This document shows positions 34,097-41,856 of a stretch of 64,000 bases of DNA, piece after piece. The DNA is from Bacteroides acidifaciens (GTDB lineage Bacteria > Bacteroidota > Bacteroidia > Bacteroidales > Bacteroidaceae). How positions within the stretch are numbered: position 1 is the first letter of the stretch; every line of letters begins with the position of its first letter. The stretch covers positions 310,001 through 374,000 of the forward strand of contig NZ_CAEUHO010000004.1 in NCBI RefSeq assembly GCF_903181435.1. The letters run 5' to 3'. The translations under genes and the position numbers were made by a program. The notes under the pieces are model-generated. The model worked only from the letters and a program-made list of their open reading frames with translations. It was not told where the DNA came from and did no database searches.

Positions 34097-34807
34097 ATGA
34101 CTAAAAGAATTATATTATTATTGATGTTGGTGCTCTTTGGGTGGGAGTCCCAAGCACAAACGACAGAAGGAAGTGGGACTTCATATTGGGACCCGATACA
34201 GGTCACATTCTCTTCTGGAAAAGCGACATTTGAGGATGTTCGTGATACGAGTACGGGACCACCCTGGTATTATCAGTGTCGTTATATACCTAGAGATGGT
34301 GATACTTATGAATACACTCAAGGAAGAGCGATTTATTACCGGATGGAAACATCGGCGTCAGGAGATGTGATCATTCATAATTGGAATTCCTACCGAGTGG
34401 GTTTTAGTACTATTTTTTTATTAAGACCCGTTAAACCCGGCGAAATGGAAGATTGGTCAGAAGGAGACCTCTATTTTAAACGGGTCGCCACGTTTGAAAT
34501 AGGAGATTGTATGTCTCCTGATTTTAATCCGGAGAAGCTTGGCATACCTGAAGGAGTCTCTTTGGGGCTTGCGTATCTGCATGTGCGGAATTTGCCGGCC
34601 GGTACTTATTATATTGTTGTGGCCGGATTTAAAGGCATGAATAGTTCCGTGCCCGATGGTCGGCTGGGAACAACCATTATAACCGATTTGTCATCAATCA
34701 TTCCCGGCGAACCGGAAATAAAACCGGAGGAACCGAATGACTGTCCTGTACAATACCAGTATGATCAGTCAGGCAATCGAATCAAAACTATTAAAAGACT
34801 ACAATAA
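34097..34807 (+). CDS. Exported pre-peptidase-like beta-sandwich protein
   Basis: 236 aa from the ATG at 34097, with a signal peptide (IILLLMLVLFGWESQAQ). Residues ~30-205 align with the N-terminal domain of the 1305-aa RHS protein: DPIQVTFSSGKATFEDVRD against DAIPVHFSNGGNAFTDVRD, GDVIIHNWNS against SDIVIHNWES, and LPAGTYYIVVAG against VPRGIYYIIVAG. The fold looks like the bacterial pre-peptidase C-terminal (PPC) beta-sandwich. The protein ends YQYDQSGNRIKTIKRL, a single YD-like repeat. It lies 2 bases before the giant RHS gene, so the domain that is fused in locus 1 is a separate protein in locus 2. Confidence 0.85.
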   Translation: MTKRIILLLMLVLFGWESQAQTTEGSGTSYWDPIQVTFSSGKATFEDVRDTSTGPPWYYQCRYIPRDGDTYEYTQGRAIYYRMETSASGDVIIHNWNSYRVGFSTIFLLRPVKPGEMEDWSEGDLYFKRVATFEIGDCMSPDFNPEKLGIPEGVSLGLAYLHVRNLPAGTYYIVVAGFKGMNSSVPDGRLGTTIITDLSSIIPGEPEIKPEEPNDCPVQYQYDQSGNRIKTIKRLQ

Positions 34808-34809
34808 TC

Positions 34810-37800
34810 ATGAGAAATATAACACAAAAAATAATTATTCTAGGAATCGCTTTATTGGTAGCTATTTCTACAAGGGCGCAGCAGGAAGCTGTGGCATCAG
34901 AAGGAAGAAATTCCGCATGTGATGTAGGTGAAATTCCTGTTCAATATGCCCTTACTCCTACCGGGGCTGTTACATATCAGGTGCCAATGGATATTCACCC
35001 TGACCCAGAGGAATTTCATCCCCGTTTGTCGTTTGGTTATAACAGCCAGCAGCGTGAAAGTGCAATGGGATACGGATGGAATATTGGCGGGTTGTCCGGT
35101 ATTACCCACGTGCCCGGAACAATTTATTATGATGGAAAATCATCCCCTCTTTCCTTGGATGAAGACAAGCTGATGTTGGATGGCATGCGTTTGCTGAAGA
35201 CCGGCACGGACGCATGGCAAAGCGAACAAGGGTTTATAAAAGTGAAGAAGCAAGCGGATGGCACATTAGTGGCACGTTATCCGGATGGGAATACGGCAAA
35301 GTTCGAGACTTCTTCACAAGCCCCTTTCAGTTATGTGATGACTTTGTATACAAACCGTAAAGGTCGGTCTGTAAAATATGTCTATACACAGGCGGATAAT
35401 TTGCCTTATATCCATAAGGTGCTGTATGGAGAAGTCGAAGGTGCATATAATGATTCCGTAGTGTTTACTTATCGCAACGTGAATGCTGCCATCACTCGTT
35501 ATACAGACGGAAAACCTTTTAAATACAGTCGTTTGCTGGAGAAGGTGGAATCATTTTATAAAGGTAAACTGTGGCGGCGATATTTGCTTTCTTATCAGAA
35601 CAGGGGGGTGAACCTGCCAATACAGTTAGAGTGTGAAACGGAAAACGGCAAGCTTAATCCTTTGCAATTCGGATATGGAGACAGAAGGAATATCGAGTCT
35701 CTCAGTGGAAGTCTGATTTATTTACAGAGGTATTTCCAGAACTCAGTTCAGGACCCCAATTCTCATAAGTCTCTTGCTTTATCACGCGGAAAATTCAAGA
35801 GGACGTCGAAAAGTGACGGTTTGATTTCATATCCGGTGCTCGGTGAGTATACTGAGACACAACGTTTATTGGTCTACAAAGACTTGTCGGACTCAAATGT
35901 TTCTCCCGTCGTATTTACAGCCGGAAAAGGTTTCATGCAACTGGAGGCGTTAGATGTGGACGGAGACGGTCTGGAAGAACCGGTAAAAGTAAATTATGAT
36001 GATGATAAGTTGGTAGTATCGGTGTATACGAATGATGTCGATCCCAACCGGCATTCGGATTATATATATTCGGAGTGGGATGGGTATGTTCATGAACGAC
36101 AGGTGGTTACCGGTGATTTCAATGGGGATGGCAAAGTAGAGTTGCTGGCTATATCGAGTTGTTATGATTGGGACAAAAACAGATACCCTTCACGTGCCTT
36201 GCTGGTAGATTTGAAGAATCGGAAGGCAATTTATGACGGAACGTGTTTCGACTTTACATTGCATCAGGTAGATAATAGGGCGTTGTATGCCGACCGCCTG
36301 ATTCCTATGGACTATAACGGTGACGGCAAGACAGATATCTGTCTGATTAATATAAACGGGCTTTATGTATATGAGTTCACCGGCAGCGGGTTCAGGCAAC
36401 TGGCATACTCTAGTGCAATTAATATCATGCATTTCAATTTTGAAAGCAGAACTGTCAAAGACAGGGAACTGATGGTGACTGATATGAACGGTGACGGAAA
36501 TATGGATATTATTCTGGGGCCTCGCCGTGTGCATTGCAAGGATGGTTTCAAGCACTTGGGAGACGGAATCTGTCGTGGCGCATGTGTTAGTGAAAGTAAC
36601 TTGAAAAGTACCAGCGCAAGTGGGTATAAACATTATGTACACCCTTATTCCGGTCAGGAATGTACGGTCGATCCGAGTGTATCCCAGCGTGACCTTGTGG
36701 TCTTTGACTGGAATGTGGAGAACGGCAAGCAGTGGACGTTTCTGATTTCTACGGGAAACTCATCTTATAGTACCGGTAATCCCGGATTTAAGGTGCACAC
36801 GGAAGAATTATTCTATTGTTTTCATGAGACAGTGGGGCTGAATTTCATGTTGGTAGATGTGGATAATGACGGGTTGCCCGACCTGTTGCGCAATGTTCGC
36901 GGGAAAATCTATGTTCATCTGAACGAAAACGGAAAGATAAGCCAGGATTATAATTACCGTTCGATTTTGCAGATGGATAACCTGTCGGCACAATTTGCCG
37001 TGGCGAATGTGGCGCATTCTTACTATTGGTCGGGAAGCCTGATTTGTGTGGACAATGAGAAACTTTATGTGTATGAATATTCGCACAACGAGTCGAAAGA
37101 GCGTATGCTGCGGGAGCTTACAGACAGTTATGGAGTGACCTCAAGCCACTATTATACGGATATCATGAAAGCCTCCGAGGATCGCTATGTGAGCTTGCTG
37201 GATGTATCATTGGGAGCTCTTGGTTATCCATATGTGATAATGGCTCCTCATTTATATGTGCCCAACGGGTTGCAAAAGACAAAAGGAGATAAAGAGCTTT
37301 TATGGGAATATTACAAGTACACCAATGCTGTGTTTCATCGTACGGGGCTGGGTTTCCGTGGTTTCCGGAAGATTGAGACGAAAGATGTGGTGAATAAACG
37401 TACGATGTCTTCTGTGTTCGATCCGGAGCTGCTAAGTACGGAGGTGAAGAAAGAGACTTTTGCTGATACGATTGTGCGCAAATATGTATTGGAGAGGTCG
37501 CAGAATAAGACTGTTCTTCTGAAATTAAAGAAAGAGACTGTGCAGAATGCGCTTAATGGTACGGAAAAGGTTACCACGTATGAGTATAATGACTACGGAC
37601 AGGCGACCGGTATGTTTACTTCGTATGGTGCTCATAATACGGAAGCAAAGTCATTCGGTTATCAGAATGTAGTAAACAACGATTGGTATCTGTTGGGGCT
37701 TCCGCTTTTCTCATGGACACAAAGTTCTCGTAATGATTCGATTGTCACTCAGGAAGTGAGAACAGATTATGACAACCGGTATCTTCCTGTCCGTAAGACA

Positions 37801-40800
37801 AGTTTTTTCAATGGAAATATTGCTTCCCAAGAGCATTATGAATATGACGACAGACAGCAACTTACCAGAAAAGAGCAGTGTTCCTATGATTCGGAAGACT
37901 GGCTGGTGAAGACTTTTGAGTATAACCGGGATGGATGCTTGACGAAAGAAACCGACCCTATGGGGCTGTCTGCCGACTATGTGTACGATTTAGAAACCGG
38001 CTTGCTGCAAAGCGCTACCGACCATAAGGGGCGTGTTACCCGTTATGCTTATGACATGTGGGGGCGTCTTGTCGAAACCCGCTATCCTGATGGGCGTATG
38101 AGACGATTGTCAACTGCGTGGAGTAGCGAAGGAGAACCGGGGCTGTATGTTGTGACTGTTGCTGAAACAGGCAAGCCTGTAACAAAAAAGTATTATGACT
38201 ACTTAAAGCGGGAAGTTCGCACATCGCAGGTTCGCTTTGACGGACGGGAAATGAAAACGGATAAAGTGTACAACGTGAAAACGGGGCTGCTTGAAAAAGA
38301 ATCTCTACCCACCACGGATAGTGTCCCTTCGCGTTGGAACAGCTTTACGTATGATAAATTTGACCGCCGTACATCCACCCGCTATGCTTCGGGGAAAATG
38401 GATTCTTGTGCTTATGGCGCTTTGACCGATACTATTATTGAAAACGGTATCCGCCATATCCGTACATATGATGAAGTCGGGCTGATGACACAAGCGACGG
38501 ATGCTGCGGGAAGTATTGCTTATTATTACCGTCCCGACGGGCAGCCGATGGTGGCAATCATGTCAGGAAATATACAAACCCGTTTCTATTATGACAAGTA
38601 TGGCCGTCGTATTGCCATTAAAGATCCCAGTGCCGGTATCCGGCGGACGGGATATGACAAAGCCGGCAATGTCAGCAAAGAAACTGATGCCGATGGTCGT
38701 GAATTAGTGAAAGAATACGACCGCTACGGACGTGTCGTGAAGCAAATAACACCTGACTTGACAACGGTTTATACCTATGACGACACGGAAAACCTGTTGC
38801 TTTCCGCGGTGTCAAGCAATGGCAGCGCTCTGTATAATACTTACGATGAGTATGGCAGACTGCAAACGCAGCGTGAAGAAGCTCCGGATGGCAAATGGTT
38901 GCAGAAAGCCTACAGTTATACAACCGACGGACTGCCTGAATCGATTGCTTATATCTCTCAAAACGGTGCTTTGACCACAGAAGAGTTGTCTTACCGCAAC
39001 GGTTTCCTGACAGAAGTCCGTCTTGCAGACGGAACGCTGGTCTACCGTCATGATGAAGAGAATTCGCTGGGACAGTTGACAAAACTTACTGCAGGCGGAA
39101 TGCAGCGTACCTACGAGTTTAATGAATGGGGACTGCCTGTAAGACGCAGCATCACCCGTGTGGATGGAGGTATAGTGTTCGACCACAGCTACCGTTTCAA
39201 TGTGGCGAATAACAATCTTGAAAATCGTACGGATGAAACCAGAAACCTGCCGGAGGATTTTGATTATGATGAATTGAATCGTTTGTGTTCTTACGGTAAT
39301 AATGCCGTTCTTTATGATAATTATGGTAATATTCGTTGGAAGGGTGATGCCGGGGAACTGGTTTATACCAATCCGAACCGCCCTTATGCCGTGACGGGTT
39401 TGGCTCCTGTTGAAGACAATCTGGTGAAGTCAGGTATTGACATCACTTATACCGCTGCCCAGCGTCCTTCTGTTATCATGCTGGATACGAAGAAAGTCAT
39501 GTTGACGTACAACGCCAATCATGAGCGCATACGTATGCAGTATTCTGTGAACAATCAGAATGAGTTGACTCGTTACTATCTGGGTGGTAACTACGAAATA
39601 GACGAATCTCTTGGCAGTGTCAAAGAAAAGCTTTATCTTGGCGGCGGATATTATGATGCTCCTGCGGTATTAATAAAAGAAGGTAATCGCTTATCTGTTT
39701 TCTTTATTCATCGGGATTACTTAGGCAGCATTTTACAAATAGCCGATGCACAAGGAAACGTAGTGGAAGAGAATAGCTTTGATGCTTGGGGAAGATTGCG
39801 CAATCCCGCTACCCAAACCGTTTATGCACCAGGTACGGAGCCTGAGCTGATGCTGGATCGAGGCTTTACAGGACACGAGCATCTTTCGTTCTTTGGATTG
39901 ATTAACATGAATGCCCGTCTGTATGATCCAGTGCTGGGAAGATTCTTGAGTCCTGACCCATATGTGCAGGTGTTGGACTTTACGCAGTCGTATAATCGGT
40001 ATATGTATGCGATGAATAATCCGCTGTGCTATGTGGATCGGAATGGAGAGTTTCTTTGGTTTGTTCCTGTAATTATTGGTGCTGCAATTGGTATGTATTC
40101 GGGTGGTGTTATAGCTAATAAAGGACAATATAATCCTGTAAAATGGGATTGGAGCTCCGGTAAAACTTGGGGTTATATGCTTGGTGGTGCTGTTGTAGGC
40201 GGTGTGTCAGGTTATGTAGGTGGAGCGATAGCGACTTCAGGAATTCCAATGGCGAACACTGCGGCTATAGCTGGTTCTTCGCTTGTCAACTCGGTAGGTA
40301 CTTGGGCTTATACCGGTGGACAAACGCCGATATCAATCAGTCTTGGTGCAGTCTCTTACGACTTTACGAATGGAGATTTTGGATATCTCGGCGAAAAAGG
40401 GAATTCTGTACTGGAGAATATCGGATATGGGCTTGGAGCACTGGCAAATTTGAGTGATGCGTTGATAGGATTTAATCCTCAAAAGGTTGATTTGGTTACT
40501 GAAAATTCGGATGCTGTAGGGCATTCTGCATTAGTAAATGAAGGAACTATGACAGGAACTGGTTTGGGCAATGGAAATCCTGCTAATGCTGACCCTAATG
40601 GTATTATTTCAGTCGGTCCCAATAGGTATGTCGACGGGAATGGCAGTTGGCATTGGATGAAAGGAACAAACCATTGGGATACTCATACAGGTGCAGGAGA
40701 AGTGTTTTGGCGACAAACTCTTAATGTCAATAAGGGTACAATAATGAAATATGGACAATGGCTTAATAAGATGGAGAATTCTGGCAAATTTATCTATAGC

Positions 40801-40956
40801 TTGGAATTGAGCAGTTGTGTTACACATACTTCTGTTGCATTGAATTTATCGGGATTGTTCAATATAGGAATACATCCATATCTCTTAAATGCACAAATGT
40901 ATTTGTGGGGAAATGGTATTAGACCGTGGACTTATAGTTATTTTTTTAATAAATAA
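34810..40956 (+). CDS. Giant SpvB/FG-GAP/RHS fusion protein with C-terminal toxin
   Basis: 2048 aa, exported (signal peptide ends about residue 24, AISTRAQ). The SpvB/TcB-like N-terminus (QYALTPTGAVTYQVPMDI, GYGWNIGGLSGITHV) is followed by FG-GAP/VCBS calcium-type repeats (DVDGDGLEEP, DFNGDGKVEL, DYNGDGKTDI, DMNGDGNMDI, DVDNDGLPDL, ~380-690). YD repeats (~900-1600) and the RHS core ending YDPVLGRFLSPDPYVQ and CYVDRNGEF come next. The last ~300 residues have glycine-rich hydrophobic segments, then VGHSALVNEG and LSSCVTHTSVALNLSG. This His-before-Cys order is expected of a permuted papain-like fold (inferred). An exported putative immunity protein follows after 2 bases. Confidence 0.92.
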   Translation: MRNITQKIIILGIALLVAISTRAQQEAVASEGRNSACDVGEIPVQYALTPTGAVTYQVPMDIHPDPEEFHPRLSFGYNSQQRESAMGYGWNIGGLSGITHVPGTIYYDGKSSPLSLDEDKLMLDGMRLLKTGTDAWQSEQGFIKVKKQADGTLVARYPDGNTAKFETSSQAPFSYVMTLYTNRKGRSVKYVYTQADNLPYIHKVLYGEVEGAYNDSVVFTYRNVNAAITRYTDGKPFKYSRLLEKVESFYKGKLWRRYLLSYQNRGVNLPIQLECETENGKLNPLQFGYGDRRNIESLSGSLIYLQRYFQNSVQDPNSHKSLALSRGKFKRTSKSDGLISYPVLGEYTETQRLLVYKDLSDSNVSPVVFTAGKGFMQLEALDVDGDGLEEPVKVNYDDDKLVVSVYTNDVDPNRHSDYIYSEWDGYVHERQVVTGDFNGDGKVELLAISSCYDWDKNRYPSRALLVDLKNRKAIYDGTCFDFTLHQVDNRALYADRLIPMDYNGDGKTDICLININGLYVYEFTGSGFRQLAYSSAINIMHFNFESRTVKDRELMVTDMNGDGNMDIILGPRRVHCKDGFKHLGDGICRGACVSESNLKSTSASGYKHYVHPYSGQECTVDPSVSQRDLVVFDWNVENGKQWTFLISTGNSSYSTGNPGFKVHTEELFYCFHETVGLNFMLVDVDNDGLPDLLRNVRGKIYVHLNENGKISQDYNYRSILQMDNLSAQFAVANVAHSYYWSGSLICVDNEKLYVYEYSHNESKERMLRELTDSYGVTSSHYYTDIMKASEDRYVSLLDVSLGALGYPYVIMAPHLYVPNGLQKTKGDKELLWEYYKYTNAVFHRTGLGFRGFRKIETKDVVNKRTMSSVFDPELLSTEVKKETFADTIVRKYVLERSQNKTVLLKLKKETVQNALNGTEKVTTYEYNDYGQATGMFTSYGAHNTEAKSFGYQNVVNNDWYLLGLPLFSWTQSSRNDSIVTQEVRTDYDNRYLPVRKTSFFNGNIASQEHYEYDDRQQLTRKEQCSYDSEDWLVKTFEYNRDGCLTKETDPMGLSADYVYDLETGLLQSATDHKGRVTRYAYDMWGRLVETRYPDGRMRRLSTAWSSEGEPGLYVVTVAETGKPVTKKYYDYLKREVRTSQVRFDGREMKTDKVYNVKTGLLEKESLPTTDSVPSRWNSFTYDKFDRRTSTRYASGKMDSCAYGALTDTIIENGIRHIRTYDEVGLMTQATDAAGSIAYYYRPDGQPMVAIMSGNIQTRFYYDKYGRRIAIKDPSAGIRRTGYDKAGNVSKETDADGRELVKEYDRYGRVVKQITPDLTTVYTYDDTENLLLSAVSSNGSALYNTYDEYGRLQTQREEAPDGKWLQKAYSYTTDGLPESIAYISQNGALTTEELSYRNGFLTEVRLADGTLVYRHDEENSLGQLTKLTAGGMQRTYEFNEWGLPVRRSITRVDGGIVFDHSYRFNVANNNLENRTDETRNLPEDFDYDELNRLCSYGNNAVLYDNYGNIRWKGDAGELVYTNPNRPYAVTGLAPVEDNLVKSGIDITYTAAQRPSVIMLDTKKVMLTYNANHERIRMQYSVNNQNELTRYYLGGNYEIDESLGSVKEKLYLGGGYYDAPAVLIKEGNRLSVFFIHRDYLGSILQIADAQGNVVEENSFDAWGRLRNPATQTVYAPGTEPELMLDRGFTGHEHLSFFGLINMNARLYDPVLGRFLSPDPYVQVLDFTQSYNRYMYAMNNPLCYVDRNGEFLWFVPVIIGAAIGMYSGGVIANKGQYNPVKWDWSSGKTWGYMLGGAVVGGVSGYVGGAIATSGIPMANTAAIAGSSLVNSVGTWAYTGGQTPISISLGAVSYDFTNGDFGYLGEKGNSVLENIGYGLGALANLSDALIGFNPQKVDLVTENSDAVGHSALVNEGTMTGTGLGNGNPANADPNGIISVGPNRYVDGNGSWHWMKGTNHWDTHTGAGEVFWRQTLNVNKGTIMKYGQWLNKMENSGKFIYSLELSSCVTHTSVALNLSGLFNIGIHPYLLNAQMYLWGNGIRPWTYSYFFNK

Positions 40957-40958
40957 AA

Positions 40959-41408
40959 ATGAAACATTTACTTTTAATTCTATTCCTGCCTATGATTTTT
41001 AACATTTCATTAATGGGGCAAGATAAATCCGAACAAGACAGGCAAAAAGATATTTTAGACTGTCTTGTCAAAATGGGGGAAGATACTATGGTTACCCTGA
41101 ATATTTGTGAAAGTAAATATCTGAATTTTAATTATCAAACGATAAAAAGCACATTTGATTTTCACGGAAAGAGAGTTGCATTTTTTAAAGGCAATGCAGG
41201 GACGATCAAAAGCACAAAAAAAGAATATTTTGATAGGATAAAGTATTTTGTAAACCAAAAAGGTTACTTGCCCTTATGTACCGATCAATTGGTCATTTTT
41301 AACGAAGATCAAGTGGCAAAAACAGGGTATGATGCTGCGATTGTTTATCAAAGTAAAAGATTAGTACCCATAAACGAGGTCGTCAGAAAACTGAGAAAGA
41401 GCAAATAG
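40959..41408 (+). CDS. Exported putative immunity protein for the 2048-aa RHS toxin
   Basis: 149 aa with a signal peptide (LLLILFLPMIFNISLMG), 2 bases after the RHS gene. The mature protein is charged, with two cysteines (ILDCLVK, LNICESK) and a third at PLCTD. No family recognised. If it is the immunity protein, its export implies that the toxin acts in or passes through the periplasm, unlike the cytoplasmic candidates in the array. A terminator follows at 41422. Confidence 0.65.
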   Translation: MKHLLLILFLPMIFNISLMGQDKSEQDRQKDILDCLVKMGEDTMVTLNICESKYLNFNYQTIKSTFDFHGKRVAFFKGNAGTIKSTKKEYFDRIKYFVNQKGYLPLCTDQLVIFNEDQVAKTGYDAAIVYQSKRLVPINEVVRKLRKSK

Positions 41409-41421
41409 AACTTTTATTCAT

Positions 41422-41465
41422 CAAGTAGGAAGGGAACTGGGTTTGTTTTCTTCCTACTTTCTTTT
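41422..41465 (+). terminator. Terminator after the exported immunity gene
   Basis: AAGTAGGAAG (41423-41432) pairs with CTTCCTACTT (41450-41459), then TCTTTT. Confidence 0.75.
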
Positions 41466-41554
41466 ATGGTTTATATTCAAAAAGCCCCGGACGACACTTG
41501 GCTACAGAGAATGTACAGTTACATCGCTGATGGATTGTCGTCCGATATGTATCT

Positions 41555-41612
41555 TACCCTAATATAAGTCGACTAAAAACAGCCAATTTATATCAGGGTA
41601 TTTTATATTCTC
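41555..41612 (+). terminator. Terminator of CCCTGATATAA family, copy 3
   Basis: TACCCTAATATAA (41555-41567) pairs with TTATATCAGGGTA (41588-41600) with one mismatch, then TTTTATATTC. Same family as 24456 and 31003. Confidence 0.75.
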
Positions 41613-41856
41613 TAAATTGAATGTTTTTTAGGGCTGTATAATATTCTTCGAAATTATGCATTCGAAAGTATGTAATTTGAATTTTGTTAGTAAAGGGAAA
41701 TAGAAACTATCTAAAATATAATTTAAGATTTTTCTTAAAAAGTCTCATTTCTCTTTTAGTAGAAAGCTCCTTATAGTTGTATTTATATTATGTATATAGT
41801 TTTTCTATAAACTTTGATACATGAATAGTTTGTAGTAACCAAAATCTAAATATTTG

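Larger units (their letters stand above)
41409..41856. other. Intergenic region with stacked hairpins
   Basis: Holds the terminator at 41422-41459, a CGGACGACA/TGTCGTCCG long-range inverted repeat (about 41494-41544) and a CCCTGATATAA-family terminator (41555-41600). About 250 AT-rich bases follow in which I see no gene; they must contain the promoter of the SusC-like gene. Confidence 0.6.
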
